This document shows, one piece after another, positions 23,962 to 35,250 of a stretch of 64,000 nucleotides of DNA. The notes under the pieces were generated by a model. That model was not told where the DNA came from. It saw only the letters and a list, made by a program, of their open reading frames with translations, and did not search any database. Each line of letters opens with the position of its first letter. The first letter of the stretch is position 1. The position numbers and the translations under genes were made by a program. Where the stretch lies: positions 3,658,001 to 3,722,000 of the forward strand of contig NC_133123.1 in the NCBI RefSeq assembly GCF_033568475.1, read 5' to 3'. This DNA comes from Henckelia pumila (Eukaryota > Streptophyta > Magnoliopsida > Lamiales > Gesneriaceae).

Positions 23962-26917
23962 TCCTAGAAATATACACGCGAAAACTCGGTTAAAATTGGA
24001 TACAATATTCTGCAATCCTACTATGAAATCAAGAACTTATAATACAATAGGGAACAAGCAATTAATTAAGCTAGAGAAAAGTTACCTTCTTGCACACAAT
24101 TTTCCAGGCAAATGCTTTCCTCAGCGCAGTGTCGTGAAAAATTATGCAGCTTCAAGTATCAGCCCATCTTAAGCAAATTGATTTAAGGAATATTTAGAGG
24201 GTATAGAATATTGAAGGCTTGTTAATTAGTATATAGTGCTGGACACGGGATCTAGCTAGGTAAGCTTGTGTGTTGAATGAGACATACATGAAAAAAGGAA
24301 AAAGGAAATGGAAGGCAGACAAGGGGAAGCAATATAAAGACATTTCCTTAACATATAATTGGTATAAATTTACGTTTCTTCTTCTCTTTGTGGAAAGGTC
24401 AAATGGGATTTCACTTCTGTTGTATTTTTGCCACTCAAATAAAAAATAAAAAAAAAACGGAGTTCAGTCCTTTCGAGGTTGTTTCCTTGTGCCCACTTTT
24501 TCTTCATGGATTGTGACAATTAGTCTATTTTAAGATATCGACGGTCGAAACCAATGCATGCGATGCTGAGTTAAAGCCACGTGTGAGATACGATTTATTT
24601 GGACTATTCGTTAAAAAAATATTGTCGATCAATTATTAATTAACAATATAGAAGGCCTTGCGTTTTTACTTGAGCAATTAGTTGATTGGGGTTTGCGGTA
24701 GGTTCATCATTCATGCATTGAAATGTCACTGAAAATCCAAACTAACAGAGGTTGATTTGTATATATCGATGAATTTCAAATTTTTATATTTAAAATTTAA
24801 AATTTTGTGGTTTTAAAAAATCAAGATCATAAACTTTAAATTCACTCCTTACATATTTATATAAAACTACATTAATTAATTAAGATGTATTTTAAGTCCA
24901 TCAAATAACTTAAGTGTAAATAAGTAAGGTGTTGATTTAAAACTTATTTATTGTTTCATTTTTATAAATAATAAAACTATAATCAAATTAAAATTTATTG
25001 ATGTCAAATTCCCCATCCAAACACAACGTCAGATTCGTCTATATCGATAGATTTGATTACAAGAGATTTTACACGAAGAATAATTTGATGTACGGATCTA
25101 AAATAATGATCGAGCGTTCGAGCTCATTATTTCTCCAACTTAAACTAAATAAAAGATGTGTCCTCAGTTTAGGTGAAAGGAACAGTGATCGATAATGATA
25201 TCTTACACATATATCACGATGGGCACGTTCGAATGAAAAGTGGAGTGACTAAATTTATGATTTATCCCTCTCGGTTTCCACATGATTTTAATATTCTAAC
25301 TTTTTTCGAAAACATATGGATACTAATTTTTACCAAAAATATTACATCACTGAAGATAAATATGGCATCAACTGAACCAGTAAATGAAACTAGCGTACAC
25401 AAAAAACAACTCTCTGGCAATGACATCCAACAAAGCAAAAGGGTCAAAAGAAATATTAAATCTGCTCCAATTGAATTAGATCAAAAGGATTTGAATAACA
25501 CCGATTTTTTTTTTATTTTTTTTTGAAAAAAACACCGATTTAATTTGTTCATTGAACATCTCTACTATCTTACAAAATAAATTAACGTACTCAGATGAAT
25601 TAAAGGCAGGCCGCCGCCATGCACCGAATCTGGCGCTTATAGCCAAAAGTTGAGACAGATGCGAAGTTTATTGAAGCCATTTTCAATACTCGGAGGAATC
25701 TTTCGTTGTATTTTTCATATTTAAAAAAAAAATTGTTACATATATCGACTATTGACAAAAAATAGTAAAAAGAAAGTGGCAGCCGCCAATCGTACAGCTC
25801 TCAAGAATCTTTGTTGAAATCAAAAGGATAATGGTCAATTGTCTTGGCAAACAATTCAAAAAAAAAAAAAAAAAGAAAGAAACAAGAAGTTTTCTGGAGG
25901 AATTTTGTACCATCTTTCCCATTTATGCAGACAAGAATTTCAACATCGTATTCTAGAAATACCAGAACAATTTACCCATAAAGTCGTGCATGAAGTGCAT
26001 CCTGATAATTGCTGAACATCAGAGATACAAGTTCCTAACAAATCCCTCAACTATGTCGAACTTAATATCATAAATCTCAGTTTGCATCAAGACTAATTTG
26101 CACCACTACTCCTTCTGAATCCCATTATTAATATTTGTCATGATTTCCTCACAACGAAAAGAACCTGAGGAATGAAAACGGTAAACAGTTGCAGCTAATT
26201 TTTGCAGTATTGAATATTGATAATCGATCTATATATGAACCACTTCCTTTACCTAGTTAACCTCTTAGAACAACCACCACTTGAAAGAGACAAGCCAAAC
26301 AACAATATATTTGGTCATTCAGAGACCTGAATTCAGGATATTAATAAAACTCATGAGTGCAAGAGATGTGAAAACTAATCTTATCACAACAAATTAACTT
26401 CAACAGCAGACCGGGCGTTCAACAACCAACACAATGCTTAAACATAAACAATGTGGCCGAAAAGATATATTTCTCTTCTATCAATGAAAATCTTCTAAGG
26501 CCTTCTCAAGAAACAAAAAAGGAAGTATTCTAGATTCCACCCTTTTATAATACTACAGAACACGTCTTATCTGCTTTGGGACTTAAACAAGTATTTGGTA
26601 CAATGACAGAGGCTACATAAGAGGGACATGAGAATGAAGCAATGGCTATAAAAACAAGGATGCTAAGATTGATGCAATTGGATAAGCACAAATTCTTTTC
26701 TAACGGATCCGTCTTAGGTGACCTCTCGTCGGACAAATTAGATAAATCAACCACATTTACCAAAACAAATCCTAGCAACGACCTCTACGTGACACTTTTT
26801 CATGTTAACAATGTGATATCTCCTATCAAGGCAAGTCCCATGAGGTAGAGAAAGACATCATAAATGCAAGAAGAAGAAGAAAACAATTAGAACTTCAGTT
26901 GTTCACCCCATTTGCAA
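23962..26917. other. Intergenic, S40 promoter side to ATP synthase 3' side
   Basis: Contains the S40 5' UTR intron (23964-24085) and upstream region. The stretch 24100-26100 is AT-rich without recognisable coding sequence; the open frames around 25000-25530 have no family motif. The part above about 26100 is less AT-biased and is probably 3' UTR and downstream sequence of the ATP synthase gamma gene. Confidence 0.55.
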
Positions 26918-28054
26918 CTACATAAGGGCCTCAGCTCCAGCAACAATCTCCAAAATTTCGCTTGTGATCTTCGCTTGCCTTTCTCGATTGTAAGCAATTG
27001 AAAGAGACCTCTTCAACTTATCCGCATTATCAGTAGCACTACTCATTGCATTCATTCTAGCAGTTAGCTCACTAGCATATGATTCTTGCAAAGCCCTCAA
27101 TATCTGACTGTTCAAGTAAAGGGGTATCAATGCGTCAAGAATTTGTGCTGGGTCCTGCTCAAATGTGTAATTTGGTAACATTTTTACCCGTTGCATACCC
27201 AAAGCATGATCCCTCTCCAAAGTCAACTTCCCCCCTTTAGTAGTCAATCTAAAGAACTCGTCGTCATTAGCATCAACACTCTTCCCACTGGCATCACAAG
27301 CTTCACCTTTCGCAGACAAAGGAAGTAACGAATGTATCACAGGATCAGACTTAATCAAAGACACAAACTTTGAGTACAAAAGCTCCACTTTATCAACCTC
27401 CTCGCTCAAAAACAGAGAAAATACAACATCAGCAATCACTTGAGCTTCTTTTGATGTAGGAAAGCTTTCCCCTCGAAGAAATCTATCCACATTCACATCA
27501 GGCCTTCTACTAAAATGGGCATTGCCTTTTAGCCCTACGCTAATCAAAGTGTGATCCAATCCTAGATTCTTTAATTCCGTGATACGGGCATCTACCTTTC
27601 TCAATATCGCATTGTAAAAACCTCCGCAGAGGCCTCTATCACCAGTTATAACAACAAGAGCAACTTTCTTCACGGGCCTGATTACTGTTAGAGGAATTTC
27701 AACATCATCTAATTGACACTGCTGGTTTAAGTCGTACAGAACTTCTACGAGGGTTTCAGAAAAGGGTCGGCTGTTAATGACTGCTTCTTGTGCTCTCCGG
27801 ACCTTGGCTGCAGAAACTAGTTTCGTTGCTTCGGTAAGTTTCTGCACGTTCTTAACCGTTTCAATTTTCTCTCGAAGTTCACGAAGCCCATTTCGAACAG
27901 CGGGAAGTGTTGGGAACTGACAAAAATTAAACCTTGAAGATGGTGTGGGATCAACAACAGGAAATGGGCTGAGCTGCGACCGGAAAGAGATTGAAGCTAA
28001 GTTGTGGAATGACAGTTCAGAGAAGATCATCGTAGATAAGCTGGAACTGAACAT
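26918..28054 (-). CDS. ATPC: Plastid ATP synthase gamma subunit, intronless, one redox Cys missing
   Basis: Rotor shaft of the chloroplast F1 ATP synthase, coupling proton flow to catalysis. A single 378-codon exon with a plastid transit-type N terminus (Ser/Phe-rich, about residues 1-52) and the gamma fold: GLRELREKIETVKN, AAKVRRAQEAVINSRPFSETL, VVITGDRGLCGGFYNAI, SEEVDKVELLYSKFVSLIKS, FEQDPAQILDALIPLYLNSQ and the C-terminal ARMNAMSSATDNA and ILEIVAGAEA. The plant redox insert is present, but the pair of cysteines used for thioredoxin control (CDxxGxC) reads CDASGKS: Cys253 is kept and position 259 is Ser (AGT at 27280-27278). The acidic DDEFF segment after it is conserved. The region after LERD (HALGMQRVKML) also differs from ATPC1. 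Arabidopsis ATPC1 and ATPC2 are likewise intronless as I recall; this looks more like the ATPC2 type. Confidence 0.93.
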   Translation of the reverse strand: MFSSSLSTMIFSELSFHNLASISFRSQLSPFPVVDPTPSSRFNFCQFPTLPAVRNGLRELREKIETVKNVQKLTEATKLVSAAKVRRAQEAVINSRPFSETLVEVLYDLNQQCQLDDVEIPLTVIRPVKKVALVVITGDRGLCGGFYNAILRKVDARITELKNLGLDHTLISVGLKGNAHFSRRPDVNVDRFLRGESFPTSKEAQVIADVVFSLFLSEEVDKVELLYSKFVSLIKSDPVIHSLLPLSAKGEACDASGKSVDANDDEFFRLTTKGGKLTLERDHALGMQRVKMLPNYTFEQDPAQILDALIPLYLNSQILRALQESYASELTARMNAMSSATDNADKLKRSLSIAYNRERQAKITSEILEIVAGAEALM

Positions 28055-28427
28055 TGTATTTTCCTTTCGACTTCTTTCAAATGGGGGGTATCAGCGCATT
28101 GGGTTTTTCGGGTTTAAGGAAATTTTTCAGCAGCGAAATATCTGCACGTCATAGCACGAGCAGGAAAATCGGCGTAACCAGTCGATTTTCAGGCTTCCTT
28201 CGGAAGACAGTAAAGTGTTTCTGGCAGCTCGATCGCTTGTCGGAGCGTTCTAGGTTGATGGAGGTTAAGACTTAAGAAGTCGGGGAACCTAGAGTATCGG
28301 GGCTCCGTTTCTCTAACAAATTATGCATTAAATTCAGATTTAATAAATTTGTACGTAAAATATTGTTATATTTTTTTTTTGAGAATAAATTATAATTGTG
28401 TTTTATTATATATATATATATATATAT

Positions 28428-28510
28428 AATTGCATTAAAAATGAAAAATGATTAAATATTTAATATAATTTAAGACCAAGCATAATTATTTAGAGAACTT
28501 TCTTAATAAT
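28428..28510. repeat. Direct repeat flanking the LINE relic, left copy
   Basis: About 83 bp including AATATTTAATATAATTTAAG and ATTTAGAGAACTTT; repeated at 28812-28896 on the other side of the LINE relic with few differences. Longer than a normal LINE target duplication. Confidence 0.75.
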
Positions 28511-28514
28511 TGCA

Positions 28515-28790
28515 AATGTGATCTTCGAGTTTGATGCAAAAACTGTTGTGGATGCTATAAAATCTCCGTCGGAAGATGACCCTGAATTTCGATCTATGAT
28601 ATATCAATGTAAATACATTTTGCCTCAAGAAACCTCGCTTTCGGTCTCGTTTGTTTATAGACAAGCAAACATAACAGCTCGTTCTTTACCCAAGTTACTT
28701 GTTTCTATACTAGTTTTTTTGTTTATTTTGAGATGCTGTGTTTTAATATTTGTATGATATTTGTCATTTTTTGAATGACTAATGAAAATT
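28515..28790 (+). pseudogene. Truncated LINE 3' end with RNase H-like domain
   Basis: The plus strand encodes FEFDAKTVVDAIKSPSEDD, then LSVSFVYRQANITARSL, matching the FESDAxxVVxAI and RxANxxAHxLA motifs of the LINE RNase H-like (RVT_3) domain; the catalytic-type histidine region is degraded (TARS for AAHS). It is followed by the typical untranslated tail ending in TGACTAATGAAAATTTCTTTTC. Only about 65 codons remain. Confidence 0.65.
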
Positions 28791-28811
28791 TCTTTTCAAT
28801 ATATATAGATT

Positions 28812-28896
28812 TAATTACATTAAAAAATGAAAAGTGTAAATATTTAATATAATTTAAGACCAAACATTATTATTTAGAGAACTTTGCTTAATAATA
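28812..28896. repeat. Direct repeat flanking the LINE relic, right copy
   Basis: Partner of the repeat at 28428-28510, in the same orientation, sharing AATATTTAATATAATTTAAG and ATTTAGAGAACTTT. Both copies are preceded by a TATATA run and an ATTaCATTAAAAA segment. Confidence 0.75.
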
Positions 28897-29625
28897 TAAT
28901 ATTAAAAAGAGGTCTTCATTTTTGTTTAATATTATAAAACATAAATGCACTAGAAAGAAGATCACGTTTGATAGCTCTGCCAAGTCCCAGTAGCCATTTT
29001 CCTCTCGAATATTCGAGTCATGTAATTTATTTTTATTATTAATATTATTATTAGTAGTATCATTATTATTATTTATGACAATAAAACCCACACGGCGCCC
29101 CCTACTCGATAGTATAAACTTACGGACTAACATAAAAACTTGCAAATCACACCAGCAAGGTTTACGAGAAATCGAATTATTGATCATTGAACAAACGCTC
29201 ATCTACTCAACTAGCTTGTACATTATCAAATGAGTATTTCATTTATCTCCATTACCGAATTTTTGTGGTGTCTTATACTGTCAATTGATTTATGAACTTG
29301 TGTAGAAATAGAACACTGACATACTTTGACGATGGAGCCATCCAACAATGTCACCAATCCAGTCAACTTAGCCAATTTGTGATTCAGGCGAAGAATAAGA
29401 AAAGATCTTTATACTTCAACTTTAAGTTGTACACAAAGTTTCAAAACATTGGGGAATGCAATCATGTACAACAGTAAAAATACTTCATGCTTACTACAAT
29501 ACAAGGGCAAGGAAAATTTTCACTACCTTCGAGGACAGCAAAACTGCAACGAGAGATTGGGATTGACCACGGAAAACACAACCGATATACTTCTGTAATT
29601 CGCAAGTTCTTGAGGTTGGACGGAT

Positions 29626-31631
29626 CTATATCTTAGCTTGTGAGGCAAGTGCCAACGCTTTTGCTCTCGAATTCATTCTCACCCATTCCCTCTCTGCACG
29701 CCGTTGATGTTGTCTTGCGTTCTTTGCCCTCTTTGGGGCTAACCGAGTGTCTCTTTCTAGAAATGCTAGCCTGAATTTCTCAGCTATGGGCAATTCATCT
29801 GGACTTGAGATTGGTTGAAATGCAGGTCTTGGAATGAACCCAGACACAGCCCAAGTTCTCGGATCTATATCTTTGACGATCGGGTCATCCAATACATATT
29901 GCAATAATGCTTCTTGAGGAACTCCAGAGCCCCTGAAACCCAAAGGGGATGGTTTTGGATTTACTATAATGCGTGGACACTCAAGGGCTAAGGTCTCCTC
30001 TGAATCCTTGTCAACTGTAGGCTGAAAAATGGGCAGGAATGGTTAACAATAGGGTAACTGGATCTGACATCTGTTTCATTTTAAACTATGTTGAAATCAA
30101 GGGCCGAATCCAGGGAAAGGGGTGGTGAGACAGGATGAGTAGGGGCAGAAGGGGGTAATGTAATGAATTTTGAGGCTGAAACTTACAATTTTGGAAAAAT
30201 TATAATAAATTTTTTATAACTTTCCGTTTTAGAAAATATTTAAAACAAGTATTGTACATAACAAAGTATGCATACCCATACAAGCCATCGAAGAGACTGT
30301 GCACCCTGTGCAACGTAGGTAGTATCAAGATCCTCCCACGATTCTCCCTCCAGATAAACGAGATTTGGTTTCAAGAAATTCAAACATGTGCGGGCAGCAT
30401 AGTCACTCCTGGGGCAACCTCTGCAACATTAATTTGGTTCATTTCCTGTTATGAGTTTTATCCTCGATGTCAAAATCCATTGAGAGAGTTACATCAATCA
30501 CATGGAAATGATGGCAAAACCCCGAAGTTATAATGCCAACAAATGATGGAAAAAAGAGCCTTTGTGGTTGATAGGTTATGCAACAGAACTATAAATCTCT
30601 TTATATAAGAACAAAACAGGAAAAAATAATGCTATATCAGCAGTAAATCTACCAACATCTCATAAAATGTTGCTTTTGCATACTAGCAAGATCGCTAACT
30701 GAACCAGAAAACGCTTATATAGTGCATACCCCCATCTCAATATCTCAAGAGCATGACAATGCTGAAGAAGTTCAGAAACGCCATTTGATGACAATCTGCT
30801 GCACCGACTGCAAAAATAATAGTTTCATGAAAGTAAATAAAGTTCAAGTTAAGACATCCAATACAACTATTAGGTCAGCTACACATAAATAAATCCAATA
30901 CACCTGAAGCTAATTGACCAAAAATAATAACTCCAAGCACCAAGACAAAAGGAAAATACTTTCCCAATTTATATTGCATCAATGAACTTATCACTACCTG
31001 ATATCCAAGGCTCTTAGATTTTTACAAATGGTAACTACATGTGTAATTCCGGTATCCGATACATCTGAACCAGATAGGTCGAGTATCTCCCATGAACATT
31101 CTGCAAAGGCAATGATAAGGTCATCATTCAGTAACTTTCTTCTTCTTGCAATTGCCACCAAAGCCATCTGAGAGATTCATACAGAAAGAGATATAACATC
31201 AGAAAAAATTCCAAAACTGAACTAACTGGCATCGAACCCCAATAAGAGATTCCTTCAATAACTAAACCAGCTGAACGCACTTCATTCGCTTGAAAGGAAA
31301 TTAAAAAAATAAAACCCGACCTTAATATCCAAGGGGAAAGTAGAGGCAACCTCAGCCAAGTCGTCAATGATGTCCTCAAGATTGCTACCCACCACTCCAA
31401 GACACAAGCTCAACAAGCTCGGTGGCGAGCTCCTCTCGTTTGACGTCAAACATTCTGTAAAACCCAGCTGTTCAATTCATGAAAAAAATCAAGAAATCCC
31501 AAATTAAACAAAGAAGATTGCCTACGGGATTGAATGCTTTGCGCGCCTAAATTGTGGGTCCTTGGATTGGAATTGAGTTTTAAATCACAATATTTGATCG
31601 TAAGGCTTTCTGTAAATTTCCCCTTTTCCAT
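29626..31631 (-). CDS. RNI/LRR-like protein, function unknown
   Basis: A plant-conserved leucine-rich-repeat (RNI-like) protein; by memory it resembles Arabidopsis At4g23840, whose role is not established. Exons (minus): 31631-31526 (tentative), 31454-31321, 31167-30998, 30807-30730, 30420-30276, 30021-29626; phases join and total 342 codons plus stop. Seen: SLCLGVVGSNLEDIIDDLAE, MALVAIARRRKLLNDD, LRR-like ILDLSGSDVSDTGITHV and CKNLRALDIS, NGVSELLQHCHALEILRWGG, then the unique C-terminal part with ECPRIIVNPKPSPLGFRGSG, DPRTWAVSGFIPRPAF and a basic segment RLAPKRAKNARQHQRRAERE that could bind nucleic acid or act as a nuclear signal. The first coding exon was inferred because exon 2 has no in-frame ATG; an ATG at 31631 and donor CCC|GTAGG at 31525 restore the frame. 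The start is therefore uncertain, the rest firm. Confidence 0.8.
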
Positions 31632-32612
31632 CAACGAGAAAAGGCGGCTGAAGACGAAATTTACTGCCACAAAAATATGCCAACGCGCCCCTTCAATTTC
31701 CTGCGTTTCGGCCTTCCCTTGCTTTTCCGATCTTATTATACGAGGAATTTCCTTGGCAACATGTCGGTGTTTGGTCATAAACTGAAAATTGGGCTCAAGT
31801 TAAAGGCCTGACATATTAAATCATGAAATTCGGAAAACCTAATTAAGCCCAAACAGTTTTGACTATCACAATAGTGTGGATCTTATGCTATGCAAGCCCA
31901 AGCAATAAGAATTTTAAATTGTTATCATTACTTGCAATAAATAATATTGTTATGCCAATATATTTCTCACAATTTAAAATTATTGGAAATAAAATAATTA
32001 AATAAATATAACTTAAAAGAATGAGTAGGTCTCTTACGAGATGAAGATCTATATCCATGTATGAGACGTTGACCCGATCCATATCTAAACTTGAAATTAA
32101 TACGCTAGCCCTCAATTTGTCATCTTCTAGTAATAATCCTCATGCGTTTTAATACAATATGTTCAATTGATCATTTTAAATTTAAATTAAAAAGACAAAG
32201 TTCTATGAGATTGTTTCATTTCATGCATTGATCAATTTTGAGTGATAACTCTTTGATCGTACCTAATCCAAAATAAAAATATAGTATAAAGTCGGTAATT
32301 TGAGTTTGACATGTTGGACCTACCTATCCCGCCACTAAAAAAGAGATAGTTTGGGTTACGATCTTGGAGAACATTTGAAGGCGGGTCAAAATATGCTGCC
32401 CCGCTAGGGTCGTGTTTTAGGGAACGACGAAATGGGTTAACTTGTGAATTTTTTTTTGAAAAAAGAAATATTATATTATTTGTAGTAGTTTGTTTATGGT
32501 TGGTAAGTTCTCTTTAGTGCATCAAATTCCTAAAGTAATTCTTCTGTATAGAAGGGTATGTGTGGAAATGGAAATGGAAATGGAAATGGAAATGTGATGT
32601 TCCAATAAAAGT
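31632..32612. other. Intergenic, LRR gene promoter side to LTR element
   Basis: Holds the LRR gene's upstream region (to about 31800) and then AT-rich spacer. A short GGAAAT repeat of about five units lies at 32563-32594, just before the LTR element. No gene recognised. Confidence 0.55.
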
Positions 32613-33253
32613 TGATGCCCCTAACAGATATATGAGTCTAATCCGACCCGAGCCCAATAATCCATATTTTTGGAAATATACTTTGAGGCCGTTCTAGTCT
32701 TATTTTATGAGAAGCCCAGTTTGGGATGGCCCTGTTAGGGAATGGACTCATGATTATAAATTCATGGGCTTGAGCCCTAACTGGTATGGTTGAAGCCCGA
32801 CCCAAGCCCAGGAAGGGCCCAATATCTAGAACCTTCCAGTACTCTCGGACACATGAAGATCTGCAACATATAAGAACAATATCTTATGAATCCAAAATTT
32901 GATATGATTTCAGACTCATCAATTAGAGTCCTACTCTAACACATGTTCTACCTTGACAAGGTAACCTACCCCTCCAAGCCCCTATAAATACAGGTATGGT
33001 TCATGATTTATTGATTCATTTTTTATTCACTTCTTGTTCACACCCTCACGCACGCATATTTTCTTGTTTTCACTTTTTGTCAAGCTCTTTCACTTTTGAG
33101 ACATCGGAGGGGTCACGCCGAAACACCTTCGGCGCCCCCTAATTTAGTTTTTGTCTGTGCAAAGCTTCGTGGTGCCCGACCCGACCCGATTTATTGAAAA
33201 TTTGGAGATCCGTTCTACCAGACTGAACCCGGAGGAAAAAATCGACGTCATCA
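32613..33253 (+). repeat. 5' LTR of the LARD-like element
   Basis: 641 bp from TGATGCCCCTAA to CGACGTCATCA. Contains a TATA-like CTATAAATACAG near 32980, consistent with the LTR promoter, and CCCGACCC-type GC-rich motifs. Confidence 0.92.
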
Positions 33254-35250
33254 ATTGACGCCGTCTGTGGAAATTTGAAGAAAAAAAGTTAAAGACGATG
33301 AGAATCTAGTTATAGAAGGGGGAAAAAATCTTTATTAAAAAAGAAAAGAGTTGTCAATCACCCTCCACTCTGTTGTCGTGAACCAGCCACGGGGGGCATG
33401 GATTAATTGCTGCACCCATCTATTGCAGTGTCTTCCATTAAATATTTCCAAATACAAAAACAAAAGAAAGCAGACTCTTCTGAACAAAATCTTGTTTGCC
33501 CTACGTTGCTCTGTTGTTGCTACCAAGTGTTACACCGCACACCCCACAACCTTTGTATGGGGTTTTTGCTACAACAGTCGCCGGGACAACCCCGATCTAC
33601 TGCTGCATGGCCAACTGATCACAGTCGCATCTCTCAATTCAAATAGCCCCATCGATGGTCGCTCTTATCTTCAATACTTCGACGAGGAAATCAAACGCCG
33701 CGCAATCTAACTTCTTTTGTTTCTAAACCGGCCACCTACCTTTACGTCGCCTGAGTCATCGGAAATCAAAGTAAAACCGCCACTGTCCCTGAGCTCGAAA
33801 CATGACAGTTTGGGTCTTTGATAATTTGGCGTTTCGCTTTCGATCTTGGAGGGGTTCGGATCGCTATCTTCTTTAAGGTGCACGCATGGCTCCGAAACAT
33901 CCTCCAGCCGCTGTCCTCGTTTGAAAGATAAGTGCAAATTCTCAAATATTATTGATTATTATTATTTTTCATACGTGAATTAAAGTGGACCATGAAATTT
34001 TGTTACATGTGTTTGTGGCTTAATAATTCTTAACCATTAAACTGATTCATATTCGATAAATCATCATTCACACTTCAAAGAATTGCTTGGGTTAAAGTCT
34101 GGTACGACTTGTAGCTATATATATATCCATATGGTATCGTTGCTTTTCTTTGTTTCATTTCATCATACACTTCAATTACTGGGATCGAAGTGTGTTCAAG
34201 TAATTGGCATGCTTATGGCCTATACAAGATCTGTGTCATCGACTCCCTCCACCTTTGATTTACCTTACACGAAATTAGCAAAGCTTATTCCTATATATAT
34301 ATATAAATATTTTCTCATGTCATCTCCACCAACTTAGGCAAACGAGATATGTAAAATCATGTCATCACTACCATGAACTTGCTATAGAGATTACATCATT
34401 GGAACTCAAGAATTTATTTACTTTCGTAGTATAGACTTGTCAGTTGTCACGTGGGAATGCACCTCAGTCATTTTTATTTTTATTTTTCCGTGAAGAACTT
34501 GCATATTTTTTAGAATCATGCACATTAAATACTAATGTTAGTTTTGTTTATTTTATCAATACATGATAATAATATTATCTCGAGCTACACAATATCAATT
34601 TTTAAACCCGTGATAAATGATTTTATCACTTTTGATTTTATCAATCTTTAGTTTTTCACTTACAAAGATATTTTATTGTCACCACTTATGTGACAAGTTT
34701 CAACAATTTCAGATTTCACCATTTTCATGAATTTGTATATTATAATTTTTTTTTCATGTCATACATCTAAATTATTATTAGTTTGGATTACTTCTGCCTT
34801 GGTTTCCTCTTTTCGTACAGAACTCAAAACATGTTATGCTTGGCTACATGGATTTTGCGTGGACTTAGCCCATGTTATTTTTACCATCAAGCATCTTAGC
34901 TTGACACCTTACGACGACCTAGTCAAGCCTACTTGACAACTCGAGAAATAAAGATAAGTGATCTAATTATTTTTAGCAAATTATTTTGGTTGTGATAAAA
35001 ATTTTGAGACATCTCATAATAATTTTTTTATGTAAAGTCATATGTTTAATTAACCCAATATTATATTGTACTTCTATTGCCTAGTTTTTGTTTGAGTTTT
35101 TCTTTTACAGAAATCGGCATGCAATCTAGCAATAAGGACCAATCCATGACTCAACACTTTATAAGTTCGGGCAGGGCCGACATCATAAATCCTCTCCGAA
35201 GGTCTTAAACCAAAATCCTCTCCGGGGGTGCTAAACCCAAACCCACTCCG
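33254..35250. other. Internal leader region of the LARD-like element
   Basis: No retroelement protein is encoded. The stretch 33300-33950 is less AT-rich than its surroundings and has open frames on both strands (plus 33351-33710; minus 33707-33937) without motifs I recognise; it might be captured host DNA. From 33950 to 35100 it is AT-rich and featureless. Confidence 0.5.

Larger units (their letters stand above)
28055..29625. other. Intergenic between ATP synthase gamma and LRR genes
   Basis: About 28055-28275 is the likely 5' UTR/promoter of the ATP synthase gamma gene. From 28400 to 28900 lies a LINE relic bracketed by direct repeats. The rest is AT-rich; 29480-29625 is probably the 3' UTR of the LRR-like gene. 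Confidence 0.55.

Noticed and set aside
24998-25526. Overlapping plus-strand open frames of 65 and 117 codons
   Set aside because: No recognisable domain, AT-rich codons, ends in a poly-T run; treated as chance frames in spacer DNA.
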